This document shows positions 18,766-27,688 of a stretch of DNA of 64,000 bases, piece by piece. Positions within the stretch are counted from its first letter, which is position 1. The number at the start of each line of letters is the position of its first letter. The notes under the pieces were generated by a model, which made no database searches, was not told where the DNA came from, and saw only the letters and a list, made by a program, of their open reading frames with translations. This DNA is from Terrimesophilobacter bigeumensis. GTDB lineage: Bacteria > Actinomycetota > Actinomycetes > Actinomycetales > Microbacteriaceae. Where the stretch lies: NCBI RefSeq assembly GCF_039537265.1, contig NZ_BAABAE010000003.1:1434867-1498866 (forward strand). Reading direction: 5' to 3'. The position numbers and the translations under genes are program-made.

Positions 18766-19865
18766 CCGCGTTTCTCCTGCGCAGCCAGCCCCAGCAGCCC
18801 GGCGATCTCGTCGGTGTCGACCGGCACGACCGTGGGCGCGACCTCGGAGCCGTCCGGCTGCCGCACCGCCCACTGCGGGTCCTTGAGCCCGTGACCGGTG
18901 ACCGTGATGACGACGGTCGACCCCTTCGGGATCTCCCCGGCATCCGAGCGCTCGAGCAATCCTGCGACACCGATTGCCGACGCGGGCTCGGCGAACACCC
19001 CGACCTCGGCCGAGAGGATGCGATGGGCCTCGAGGATGCGCGCATCCGAGAACATGCCGAAGTACCCGTTGCTGTCCTCATGGGCGGCGAGCGCCAGCTT
19101 CCAGGATGCCGGGTTGCCGATGCGGATCGCGCTCGCGATCGTCTCCGGGTCCTTGACGACGTGGCCGCGCACGATCGGGGCGCTGCCCTCTGCCTGGAAG
19201 CCGAACATCCGGGGCAGCCTCGTCGTGGCACCGCGGGCGAGCTCCTCACGGTAGCCACGGTGGTAGGCCGTGTAGTTCCCGGCGTTGCCGAGCGGGACGA
19301 GGTGGAAGTCCGGCGCGTCGCCGAGCACCTCGACGACCTCGAAGGCCGCCGTCTTCTGCCCCTCGATGCGGTCGTTGTTGACCGAATTGACCAGGTGCAC
19401 GGGGTAACGGGCGTCGAGCTCGCGCGCGATGTCGAGGCAGTCGTCGAAGTTGCCCTCGACCTGCAGCAGCTGCGCGTTGTGGGCGATCGCCTGGCTGAGC
19501 TTGCCCAGCGCGATCTTGCCCTGCGGCACGAGCACGGCCGCCGTGATGCCGGCCTTCGTGGCGTAGGCCGCCGCCGAGGCGGAGGTGTTGCCGGTCGAGG
19601 CGCAAATGACGACCTTCGCGCCGTGCTCGACGGCCTTGGAGACCGCCATCGTCATGCCGCGGTCCTTGAAGGAACCGGTCGGGTTCATCCCCTCGAACTT
19701 GATCCACACGTTCGCGCCCGTTCGCGCGGAGAGCGTCGCCGCGTCGATGAGCGGGGTGCCGCCCTCGCCGAGCGTCACGACCGGCGTCGCCTCGCTCACA
19801 TCGAGCCGGTCGGCGTACTCGCGGATGACCCCGCGCCACTGTCGGGACGTGCTCGGCTGGGACAT
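18762..19865 (-). CDS. thrC: Threonine synthase
   Basis: PLP enzyme converting O-phosphohomoserine to threonine. 367 aa, short actinobacterial/Bacillus-type ThrC. The PLP-binding lysine is in NPTGSFKDRGMTMAVSKAV, and the phosphate-binding loop is in LVPLGNAGNYTAYH. ATG 19865 is chosen over GTG 19871 because GAAGGA is eight bases from the former and only two from the latter. It starts two bases after the hom stop and overlaps thrB. Confidence 0.96.
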   Translation of the reverse strand: MSQPSTSRQWRGVIREYADRLDVSEATPVVTLGEGGTPLIDAATLSARTGANVWIKFEGMNPTGSFKDRGMTMAVSKAVEHGAKVVICASTGNTSASAAAYATKAGITAAVLVPQGKIALGKLSQAIAHNAQLLQVEGNFDDCLDIARELDARYPVHLVNSVNNDRIEGQKTAAFEVVEVLGDAPDFHLVPLGNAGNYTAYHRGYREELARGATTRLPRMFGFQAEGSAPIVRGHVVKDPETIASAIRIGNPASWKLALAAHEDSNGYFGMFSDARILEAHRILSAEVGVFAEPASAIGVAGLLERSDAGEIPKGSTVVITVTGHGLKDPQWAVRQPDGSEVAPTVVPVDTDEIAGLLGLAAQEKRG

Positions 19866-19867
19866 GC

Positions 19868-21184
19868 TCACAGTCCTTCAACTCTCAAGACGGATACAAC
19901 GGATTCGACGACGTGGGACGCGGCCAGGGATGCGACGGTCGCGGCAAGGGATGATTCGGACGCCTCGTGAGTGCCGATTACAAGGGTAGCGGTGGGAGCC
20001 GTGTGCTCCGGACCCGACGCGACCGACTGCACGAGGGTCTCGACCGAGACGCCGTGCTCGCGGAACAGGTCGGCGATCTCGGCGAGCACCCCCGGCTGGT
20101 CGAGCACGGCGAGGGTGATCTGGTAGCGCGTCGTGATGCTCGACATGGGCAGGATGGGCAGGCTCGCGTGCCGGGACTCCGCGATGCCCGGTCCGCCGAT
20201 GACGTGGCGCCTGGCCGCCGTCACGAGGTCGCCGAGCACGGCGGACGCGGTCTCCAGCCCACCGGCCCCTGCACCGTAGAACATGAGGTCGCCGGCGGCC
20301 TCCGCCTCGATGAAGACCGCGTTCTTGCCCCCGTGCACCGCCGCGAGCGGATGGTCGGCGGGGACGAGCGCGGGATAGACGCGCGCGCTCACGCCCTCGG
20401 TGCCCTCCGCATCCGTCAGCCTCTCGCAGATCGCGAGGAGCTTGATGACGTAACCGGCCCTCGTCGCGGCCTCGACCTGCTCGAGTGTGATCGCGGCGAT
20501 GCCCTCACGGTGCACCGACTCGAGCGGGACGACGGTGTGGAACGCGAGGCTCGCGAGGATCGCCGCCTTCTGCGCCGCGTCGAAACCGTCGACATCGGCG
20601 GTCGGGTCGGTCTCGGCGAACCCGAGTTCGGTGGCCGTCGCAAGTGCCTCCTCGAGCGTCGCCCCCGTCGTGTGCATGCGGTCCAGGATGAAGTTCGTCG
20701 TTCCGTTGACGATGCCGAGGATGCGTTTCACCTGGTCGCCGGCGAGGCTGTCGTGCAACGGCCGGATGATCGGGATCGCCCCGGCGACCGCCGCCTCGTA
20801 GTAGAGCTGGGCGCCCACCTGCTCCGCGGCCTCGAAGAGCTCCGGGCCGTGGGTCGCGAGGAGCGCCTTGTTGCCGGTGATGACATCCGCCCCGGAGTTC
20901 AGCGCCTGCAGGATGTGCTCGCGCGCCGGCTCGAGGCCCCCCATGAGCTCGATGACGATGTCCGAGCCCAGGATGAGCGAGTCGGCGTCGGTCGTGAGCA
21001 GCTCGCGGGGAAGGTCGGCCGTGCGCTCGGCGTCGAGGTCGCGCACCGCGATGCCGACGAGTTCGAGCCCGGCGCCGACCCGTTCGGCGAGCTCCGGGCC
21101 GTGCTCGAGGAGGAGCGCGGCGACCTGGGCGCCGACGTTCCCCGCGCCGAGCAGCGCGACTCGCAGGTTGCGGTATTCGATCAT
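19868..21184 (-). CDS. hom: Homoserine dehydrogenase
   Basis: NAD(P)H-dependent reduction of aspartate semialdehyde to homoserine, the branch point to threonine and methionine. 438 aa. The nucleotide-binding loop VALLGAGNVGAQVAALL is at the N-terminus and the catalytic block VNGTTNFILDRMHTTGATLE is near the middle. A C-terminal ACT domain (YQITLAVLDQPGVLAEIADL) suggests threonine feedback inhibition. Its ATG overlaps the lysA stop. Confidence 0.97.
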   Translation of the reverse strand: MIEYRNLRVALLGAGNVGAQVAALLLEHGPELAERVGAGLELVGIAVRDLDAERTADLPRELLTTDADSLILGSDIVIELMGGLEPAREHILQALNSGADVITGNKALLATHGPELFEAAEQVGAQLYYEAAVAGAIPIIRPLHDSLAGDQVKRILGIVNGTTNFILDRMHTTGATLEEALATATELGFAETDPTADVDGFDAAQKAAILASLAFHTVVPLESVHREGIAAITLEQVEAATRAGYVIKLLAICERLTDAEGTEGVSARVYPALVPADHPLAAVHGGKNAVFIEAEAAGDLMFYGAGAGGLETASAVLGDLVTAARRHVIGGPGIAESRHASLPILPMSSITTRYQITLAVLDQPGVLAEIADLFREHGVSVETLVQSVASGPEHTAPTATLVIGTHEASESSLAATVASLAASHVVESVVSVLRVEGL

Positions 21185-22605
21185 CGGGTGGCTCCTTCGC
21201 CGCTCGCGGTGGGGTTCAGGCCGGTGTCCCTGGCGAGGAGGTCCGCCTCCGTCTCGCCGCGCACGATCACGCGCGCCGCCCCGTTGGCGACCGCCACGAC
21301 GGGCGGCCTCACGAGGTAGTTGTAGTTGCTCGCGAGCGACCAGCAGTATGCGCCGGTCGCCGCGACGGCGAGCAGGTCCCCCGGTGCGACATCGCCCGGC
21401 AGGTAGTCGGCATGCACGACGATGTCGCCGCTCTCGCAGTGCTTGCCGGCGATCCGCACGAGAACGGGTTCGGCATCCGAGGCGCGACCCGCGATCCGCG
21501 TGGAGTAGTCGGCGCCGTAGAGCGCAGGACGCACGTTGTCGCTCATCCCGCCGTCGACGCTCACATAGCGGCGGACCGCGCTCCCGAATGCGGTCGCGAC
21601 CTCGACGTCCTTGATCGTGCCGACCGTGTAAAGCGTGAGGCCGGCAGGGCCGATGACCGCCCGGCCCGGCTCGATCGCGATGTTCGGGACCGCGACGCCG
21701 TTGCGCTCGGCCTCGCGGGCCACCGCCTCGGCGAGTTGCTCGGCCATGAGCTCGATGGGGGTCACCCGGTCGACCGAGGTGTAGGCGATCCCGAAGCCAC
21801 CGCCGATGTTGAGCTCCGGCACGGGGCCGCCCTCAAGCAGCATGGCGTGGACGGCGAGCAGCCGCCCGATGGCCTCGACGAAGCCGCTCACGTCGAAGAT
21901 CTGCGAGCCGATGTGCGAGTGCAGGCCGAGGAACTCCAGCGATTCGAGGGAGCGGATGCGTGCCACGTGCCCGGCGACCTCGCCGAGCGGGACACCGAAC
22001 TTCTGGTCCTCGCGGGCGGTCGCGAGGTACTCGTGGGTGTGGGCGTGGACGCCGGTGTTCACGCGGAGGCGCACGCGCTGGACGACCCCGTGCCGGCGGG
22101 CGGCGTCGGCGACCCGTTCGATCTCGATGGCGCTGTCGAGGACGACGGCGCCGACGCCCGCGGCGACCGCACGGTCGAGTTCATCGAGGCTCTTGTTGTT
22201 GCCGTGCAGGCCGAGGCGAGAGGGGGCGATTCCTGCGGCGAGGGCGAGGGCGAGCTCTCCTCCGCTCGCGACGTCGATCGCAAGCCCCTCCTCATCCATC
22301 CAGCGCGCGACCTCGGCCGAGAGGAACGCCTTCCCGGCGTAATAAACCGTCACCGTGGCGCCGATCGCGGCGAAGGCGGTCTCGAAGGAGGTGCGGATGC
22401 GGGCGGCACGCGCGCGGGCATCCGCCTCGTCGAGCACGTAGAGCGGCGAGCCGAACTCGGCCGTGAGCGCGGATGCCGGGACTCCGGCGACCTCGAGCTC
22501 GCCCCCGGACGCGCGCCGCGCGTTGGCGGACCATACGCCGTCGGCAAGCGCGTTGCTGTCGGCCGGGGCTTCGAGCCACGGCGGAGCGAGCGGGTTGGCG
22601 GTCAC
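21181..22605 (-). CDS. lysA: Diaminopimelate decarboxylase
   Basis: PLP enzyme making L-lysine from meso-diaminopimelate. 474 aa, alanine-racemase-like barrel plus C-terminal sheet domain. The PLP lysine is near residue 90 in YYAGKAFLSAEVARW, and the substrate and phosphate loops include GLHSHIGSQIFD, LNIGGGFGIAY and the late SGDIVVHADYLPG segment with the cysteine that completes the partner site. It leads the threonine genes with a 4-bp overlap onto hom. 95 bp separate it from mnmA; argS, the common upstream neighbour, is absent here. Confidence 0.96.
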   Translation of the reverse strand: MTANPLAPPWLEAPADSNALADGVWSANARRASGGELEVAGVPASALTAEFGSPLYVLDEADARARAARIRTSFETAFAAIGATVTVYYAGKAFLSAEVARWMDEEGLAIDVASGGELALALAAGIAPSRLGLHGNNKSLDELDRAVAAGVGAVVLDSAIEIERVADAARRHGVVQRVRLRVNTGVHAHTHEYLATAREDQKFGVPLGEVAGHVARIRSLESLEFLGLHSHIGSQIFDVSGFVEAIGRLLAVHAMLLEGGPVPELNIGGGFGIAYTSVDRVTPIELMAEQLAEAVAREAERNGVAVPNIAIEPGRAVIGPAGLTLYTVGTIKDVEVATAFGSAVRRYVSVDGGMSDNVRPALYGADYSTRIAGRASDAEPVLVRIAGKHCESGDIVVHADYLPGDVAPGDLLAVAATGAYCWSLASNYNYLVRPPVVAVANGAARVIVRGETEADLLARDTGLNPTASGEGATR

Positions 22606-22700
22606 AGGAGTCTCACTGGATTTCTCGGCCTCACGGCGGTCAACGGCGAGGCGAGCGAACCCGGCTTGGTTCCTGAAGCCCCTGCAATCCTATGGCAGGC

Positions 22701-23849
22701 TCAGTGGGCCGGACCAGCATGGACGGGAACGGCGGAGACCGTCCGGTCGATCGTGAACTGTCCGAGGACGCGGGTGCCGAGGTAGATGACGCAGCTCTGG
22801 CCGGGCGCGACGCCGCTGAGCGGCGCATCCGGGATTGCGACGAGTTCAGCAGGATCGGGCTCACCGTCGCGCAGGAAGAGCGCGGCCGGAACCGGGTCGG
22901 CATGCGCCCGGATCTGGATCTCGCAGGCGAGCGGCTCGGTCGTCTCCGGCGACATGAGGGTCTCCGGCGCGGCGCCCGCCCAACTGAACCGGGAGCCGGC
23001 GACCTCGGCGACGTCGAGCGCCTCACGCGGCCCCACGACGACCTCATTGGTCTTCGGCCGCACCTCGAGCACGAACCGCGGCTTGCCGTCATCGGCGGGG
23101 AACCCGATGTTCAGCCCCTTGCGCTGGCCGACCGTGAAGGCCGCGGCTCCCTCGTGTGTGCCGAGCTTCGCGCCAGTGCGGTCGAGGATGTCGCCGGATT
23201 CGGCCCCGACCCGTTCGGCGAGCCAGCCGCGGGTGTCGCCATCCGGAATGAAACAGATGTCGTGGCTGTCGGGCTTGCTCGCGACCGAGAACCCGCGCTC
23301 GGCAGCCTCGGCGCGCACCTCGGCCTTGCTGGGGGTCGCGCCGAGCGGGAACATGCTGTGGGCGAGCTGCTCGGCGGTGAGCACCCCGAGCACGTAGGAC
23401 TGGTCCTTGGCCCAGTCGGCGGCGCGATGCAGTTCGCGTCGACCGTCCGCACCGGTCACGATGTTCGCGTAGTGGCCGGTCGCGACGGCGTCGAACCCGA
23501 GGTCGAGCGCCTTCTCGAGGAGCGCGGCGAACTTGATGCGCTCGTTGCAGCGCAGGCACGGGTTGGGGGTGCGGCCGGCCGAGTACTCGGCCACGAAATC
23601 GTCGACGACGTCGAGCTTGAAGCGCTCGGAGAAATCCCAGACGTAGTACGGGATGCCGATGAGGTTCGCGGCGCGCTGGGCGTCCATCGAGTCCTCGATC
23701 GTGCAGCAGCCGCGACTGCCGGTGCGCAGAGTGCCCGGCATCCGGCTGAGGGCGAGATGCACCCCGACCACCTCATGGCCGGCGTCGACGGCGCGCGCCG
23801 CCGCGACGGCGGAGTCGACTCCGCCGCTCATCGCCGCCAGGACCTTCAT
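22701..23849 (-). CDS. mnmA: tRNA 2-thiouridylase MnmA
   Basis: ATP-dependent thiolase forming s2U34 in Lys, Glu and Gln tRNAs. 382 aa. The PP-loop ATP site is MSGGVDSAVAAARAV at the N-terminus. The two catalytic cysteines are in TPNPCLRCNERIKF and DSHDICFIPDGD. The C-terminal beta-barrel includes AFTVGQRKGLNIG. Its ATG overlaps the stop of the cysteine desulfurase upstream, pairing the sulfur donor with the tRNA thiolase. Confidence 0.96.
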   Translation of the reverse strand: MKVLAAMSGGVDSAVAAARAVDAGHEVVGVHLALSRMPGTLRTGSRGCCTIEDSMDAQRAANLIGIPYYVWDFSERFKLDVVDDFVAEYSAGRTPNPCLRCNERIKFAALLEKALDLGFDAVATGHYANIVTGADGRRELHRAADWAKDQSYVLGVLTAEQLAHSMFPLGATPSKAEVRAEAAERGFSVASKPDSHDICFIPDGDTRGWLAERVGAESGDILDRTGAKLGTHEGAAAFTVGQRKGLNIGFPADDGKPRFVLEVRPKTNEVVVGPREALDVAEVAGSRFSWAGAAPETLMSPETTEPLACEIQIRAHADPVPAALFLRDGEPDPAELVAIPDAPLSGVAPGQSCVIYLGTRVLGQFTIDRTVSAVPVHAGPAH

Positions 23850-25012
23850 CGTTCCAGTGTAGGCACGCGCGCAGAGTACCCCGCCCGAAGCGCCCTCTCG
23901 TGGGCCGCCGGAAGCGCGGCGAGCAGCATGTCGACGTCGGCCGGTGTCGAGGTGTGCCCGAGGGTGAACCGGAGCGCACCGCGCGCCTCCTGTTCATCGA
24001 GCCCCATGCCGAGCAGCACGTGGCTCGCCTCGGGGATCCCGGCCTGGCAGGCCGAGCCGGTGCTCACCGAGACGCCCGCCGCATCCAGCAGATAGAGCAG
24101 CGAATCGCCCTCGCAGCCCGGGAAGGTGAAGTGCGCGTTGTTGTCGAGACGATCGACCGGATCCCCGCGCAGGATCGCGGACGGCACGGCCTCGCGGACC
24201 CCGCCGATGAGCCGATCGCGCAGCCCCGCCAGTTCGGCGACCGGATGCGCGGCGGCGACCGCGAAGGCATGCGCGGCCGGAGCATCCTGGGTTCCCGACC
24301 GGACCTGACGCTGTTGGCCACCGCCGTGGATGAGCGGAACGACGCTCGCCCGCCGCGAGAGCGCGAGGGCGCCCATCCCGAGCGGACCACCGATCTTGTG
24401 CGCCGAGACCGAGAGCGCGGTGAGCCCCGACGCGGCGAAGTCGATAGGCACATGGCGCCAGGCGGCCACGGCATCCGCATGCACGGGAATGCCGTAACGC
24501 GCCGCGATGGCGACGAGCTCGGCGACGGGCTGGATCGTCCCCACCTCGTTGTTCGCCCACAGGACCGTGAGCAGCGCCACGTCGTCATGCTCCGCGAGCG
24601 CCGCCTCCACCGCTTCGGGGCGAATGCGTCCGAGATCGTCGATCGGAAGCCACTCGAGGATCGCACCCTCACGCTTCTCAAGCCACTCGACCGTGTCGAT
24701 CGTCGCGTGGTGCTCCCCCCGGGGAACGAGGATGCGCCGGCGATGGGCGTCCCGGCCGGTCGCCGCCCAGTACAGTCCCTTGATCGCAAGGTTGACCGAC
24801 TCTGTTCCGCCCGAGGTGAAGACGACCTCGATGGGGTCGCAGCCGAGACTCGTCGCGATCCCCTCCCTGGCCTCCTCGAGCATCCGCCTGGCGTTCTGGC
24901 CGTCGCTGTGGATCGAGGACGGGTTACCGACGAGCCCGAGCGCGTCGATCCAGGCCTCCCGCGCGGCCGCCAGCATCGGCGTCGTCGCCGCATGGTCGAG
25001 GTAGACCGCCAT
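23846..25012 (-). CDS. Cysteine desulfurase (NifS/IscS class V aminotransferase)
   Basis: PLP enzyme taking sulfur from cysteine as a persulfide. 388 aa from ATG 25012 with GGAGGG seven bases upstream. The N-terminus AVYLDHAATTPM is the IscS/NifS signature. The PLP lysine is in SAHKIGGPLGMGAL near residue 204, and the catalytic cysteine in TGSACQAGIPEASHVL near residue 320. Overlap with mnmA suggests its main client is tRNA thiolation, though supply to Fe-S assembly is not excluded. Divergent from glgX by 58 bp. Confidence 0.95.
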   Translation of the reverse strand: MAVYLDHAATTPMLAAAREAWIDALGLVGNPSSIHSDGQNARRMLEEAREGIATSLGCDPIEVVFTSGGTESVNLAIKGLYWAATGRDAHRRRILVPRGEHHATIDTVEWLEKREGAILEWLPIDDLGRIRPEAVEAALAEHDDVALLTVLWANNEVGTIQPVAELVAIAARYGIPVHADAVAAWRHVPIDFAASGLTALSVSAHKIGGPLGMGALALSRRASVVPLIHGGGQQRQVRSGTQDAPAAHAFAVAAAHPVAELAGLRDRLIGGVREAVPSAILRGDPVDRLDNNAHFTFPGCEGDSLLYLLDAAGVSVSTGSACQAGIPEASHVLLGMGLDEQEARGALRFTLGHTSTPADVDMLLAALPAAHERALRAGYSARVPTLER

Positions 25013-25058
25013 GCCACTCCCTCCGCGCCCGTCGCGGGAAGCGCCTCCCGCACTCAAT

Positions 25059-25064
25059 TACTCT
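25059..25064 (+). promoter_or_regulatory. Candidate -10 box of a leaderless glgX transcript
   Basis: TACTCT ends six bases before the glgX ATG, the distance expected if transcription starts on the A of the start codon. No good -35 is visible. Confidence 0.35.
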
Positions 25065-25070
25065 AGGACG

Positions 25071-27161
25071 ATGCCCACCGCAGATCCCCGGCAGTCGCCC
25101 GATGGGCTGCACGACGGGCTGCACGACCTCGGTGTGACGCTGACCCCGGATGGCGGCACGATCCGGGTCTACTCGGCGAGTGCGCGCGCCCTGGAGCTGT
25201 GCCTGTTCTCCCCCAGGGATCCGACCTGGGTCGTCTCGACCGTCCCGCTCACGAAGGACGAGGCGAACGTCTGGTCCGCGACGAGCGACGCGCTCCGGGG
25301 CGGCGCGACCTACTCGCTGCGCGCGAACGGGCCGCGCGATTCGGCAACACCCTCCGGCAGCCGCTTCGACCCGACCCTGCACCTCCTCGATCCCTACGCT
25401 CGCGGGCTCGTGCGCACCCCCGCAGGCGACTGGCGCTCGAGCGTCGTGGACGACCACTTCGACTGGGGAGGGGTCGAGAAGCCGGCGACCCCGCTCGACC
25501 ACACGGTCATCTATGAGGCGCATGCGAAGGGCATGACCAAGCTCAATCCGGCAGTCCCTGAACGGTTGCGCGGCAGCTACGCGGGCCTCGCCCACGAGTC
25601 GACGATCGGCTACCTGAAGGACCTCGGGGTCACGGCCGTCGAGTTGCTGCCCGTCCATCAGTTCGTCACCGAGCAGCGGCTCAAGACGATGGGCCTCAGC
25701 AACTACTGGGGTTACAACAGCCTCTCCTTCTTCGCCCCGCACGCCGCCTGGGCCTCGCCGCGCGCACAGAAGGGCGGGCCGGCGCTCATCCTGCGCGAGT
25801 TCAAGGGAATGGTGCGGCTGCTGCACGAGGCCGGCATCGAGGTCATCCTCGATGTCGTCTACAACCACACCTCCGAGGAGGGCCCCGGCGGGCCGACGAC
25901 GAGCCTGCGCGGCCTGGACGACTCCACCTACTACCGGCAGGACGCCCACGGCGACTACGTCGACACGACCGGATGCGGCAACTCGCTCGACACCTCGAAG
26001 TCCGCCTCCCAGCGGCTCGTTCTCGACTCGCTGCGGTACTGGGCGAACGAGGTGCAGGTCGACGGGTTCCGCTTCGACCTGGCCGCCACGCTCGCGCGCG
26101 ACGAGAACGACGACTTCGACCCCGAGCATCCGCTGCTCACCGCGATCCGGGACGACCCCGCTCTCGCCGGCACCAAGCTCATCGCCGAACCATGGGATGT
26201 CGGGCCGGACGGCTGGCAGACCGGCCGGTTCCCGAACGGCTGGCTCGAGTGGAACGACCGCTACCGCGACCGCGTGCGGCAGTTCTGGTTGAGCGACGTC
26301 TCGGCGGTGCGATCCACGGGCACCGCGCCGATCGGCATCGGCGGGTTCGCGACGAGACTCTCCGGCTCCTCCGACCTGTTCTCCGGCGAGCGCGGTCCGA
26401 TCGCCTCGGTGAACTTCGTCACCGCCCACGACGGCTTCACCGCCTGGGACCTCGTCTCCTACAACCAGAAGCACAACCTCGGCAACGGCGAGGACAACCG
26501 GGATGGAACCGACAACAACCACTCCTTCAACCACGGCATCGAGGGGCGGACCGACGACGCGACTATTCTGACGACCCGTCGGAAGGCGCTGCGAAACCTC
26601 CTGGCGACACTCCTGCTCTCGGCGGGTACCCCGATGCTCACGGCGGGAGACGAGATCGGCCGCAGTCAGCGCGGCAACAACAACGCCTACTGCCACGACG
26701 ACGAGCTCAGTTGGCTCCCCTGGGAGCGCGAGGAGTGGCAGGAGGATCTCTACGCGATCGCCCGCGCCGGCATCCGCTTCCGGCTCGACAACCCGGCAAT
26801 GCGTCCACGCGATTTCGGGGTGTGGGGCGAGACGCTCGAGACTGCGACCCAGATGGACTGGTTCAACTCGGCAGGGGTCTCCATGTCGATCGAGGACTGG
26901 GACTCGCCTGCCGAGCGAACCCTGCAGTACCTCGCAGCCGCAACCCACGAGGTCGACGGGTTCAACCGCATTCTGCTCGTGGTGCACGGACTCGAGGCCG
27001 AGGAGAAGGTGGTGCTCCCCGCGCACGCCGGCGTGACTTCCTACACCCTCCTGTTCGACAGTGCCTTCGACTGGATCGAGCAGAGCGAGCACGCGCCGGG
27101 GTCGACGATCGCGATGTCACCGACCTCGATGAAACTGTTTCGGGCGCACCACAGCTCCTAG
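25071..27161 (+). CDS. glgX: Glycogen debranching enzyme GlgX
   Basis: GH13 isoamylase-type enzyme cutting alpha-1,6 branches in glycogen. 696 aa from ATG 25071. An N-terminal CBM48-like domain (GVTLTPDGGTIRVYSASA) precedes the (beta/alpha)8 barrel. All four GH13 motifs are present: DVVYNHTSEEGP, DGFRFDLAATLARD with the nucleophile Asp, LIAEPWDVG with the acid Glu, and FVTAHDGFTAWDLVSYNQ. The isolated setting suggests glycogen turnover rather than the glgE/treS pathway. Its TAG stop overlaps the stop of the convergent VOC gene by four bases. Confidence 0.95.
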   Translation: MPTADPRQSPDGLHDGLHDLGVTLTPDGGTIRVYSASARALELCLFSPRDPTWVVSTVPLTKDEANVWSATSDALRGGATYSLRANGPRDSATPSGSRFDPTLHLLDPYARGLVRTPAGDWRSSVVDDHFDWGGVEKPATPLDHTVIYEAHAKGMTKLNPAVPERLRGSYAGLAHESTIGYLKDLGVTAVELLPVHQFVTEQRLKTMGLSNYWGYNSLSFFAPHAAWASPRAQKGGPALILREFKGMVRLLHEAGIEVILDVVYNHTSEEGPGGPTTSLRGLDDSTYYRQDAHGDYVDTTGCGNSLDTSKSASQRLVLDSLRYWANEVQVDGFRFDLAATLARDENDDFDPEHPLLTAIRDDPALAGTKLIAEPWDVGPDGWQTGRFPNGWLEWNDRYRDRVRQFWLSDVSAVRSTGTAPIGIGGFATRLSGSSDLFSGERGPIASVNFVTAHDGFTAWDLVSYNQKHNLGNGEDNRDGTDNNHSFNHGIEGRTDDATILTTRRKALRNLLATLLLSAGTPMLTAGDEIGRSQRGNNNAYCHDDELSWLPWEREEWQEDLYAIARAGIRFRLDNPAMRPRDFGVWGETLETATQMDWFNSAGVSMSIEDWDSPAERTLQYLAAATHEVDGFNRILLVVHGLEAEEKVVLPAHAGVTSYTLLFDSAFDWIEQSEHAPGSTIAMSPTSMKLFRAHHSS

Positions 27162-27586
27162 ACGGCCGCGGAGCCGCCCAGTTCCTGAAACGCCGTGATC
27201 TGCAGCCCGCCCGGGGCCTCCAGCCGCGCGTTGAGCGAGTTCCACGGCGTCCTGGTCGGCGGCGCGAGAACCTCGGCGCCTGCAGCGGCGAGGCGTGCGG
27301 TCGTTGCGTCGGCATCCGGGACCTCGAAGGCGACCCGGATGCTGAGGGTCGACCGCCTCGCCACCGGGCGCCCGACTTCGACCTCGTCGATCATCCGCAC
27401 CTGGGCCGGATTGGCGAGCTCGAGAGTGGCCGACGGGATGGAGAGGATCGCGACCCTGGCTCCGCCCTCCCCCGAATAGGACTCGCTCTCCGGGAGGCCG
27501 AGTACGTCGCGGAAGAACACGAGCGCTTCCTCGTAGTCCTCCGCCTCGACCACGAGGCGCATCTGGGATACCGGTGAATCCGTCAT
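27158..27586 (-). CDS. VOC (glyoxalase/bleomycin-resistance) family protein
   Basis: 142-residue single-chain protein with the paired beta-alpha-beta-beta-beta modules of the vicinal oxygen chelate superfamily. Seen are MRLVVEAEDYEEALVFFRDV (cut to its core: AEDYEEALVFFRD) and the second module start RVAFEVPDADATTARLAAAG. Substrate unknown; the family includes glyoxalases, dioxygenases and resistance proteins, and metal ligands are not clear enough to choose. The ATG at 27586 follows GGGAGG. Stop overlaps glgX. Confidence 0.85.
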   Translation of the reverse strand: MTDSPVSQMRLVVEAEDYEEALVFFRDVLGLPESESYSGEGGARVAILSIPSATLELANPAQVRMIDEVEVGRPVARRSTLSIRVAFEVPDADATTARLAAAGAEVLAPPTRTPWNSLNARLEAPGGLQITAFQELGGSAAV

Positions 27587-27605
27587 GCCCCCAGCCTCCC
27601 ATAAT

Positions 27606-27668
27606 CCGTTTGTGCGCGACTTTGGTCGGAATGAGGATCCCACGCCGACCAAAGTTGCGCACAAACGG
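27606..27668. repeat. Long inverted repeat, 24-bp arms around a 15-base loop
   Basis: Arms 27606-27629 and 27645-27668 are complementary except at one position, which would be a G-U pair in RNA on the plus strand. The arms include TTTGTGCGC and ACTTTGGTCGG. The loop contains GGATCC. It fills most of the gap between the GNAT stop and the VOC start, so it may terminate the GNAT transcript, block read-through, or be a mobile palindromic element. There is no T-run on the minus strand. Confidence 0.75.
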
Positions 27669-27688
27669 GGGGGGCGGGAGGAGGGCGG

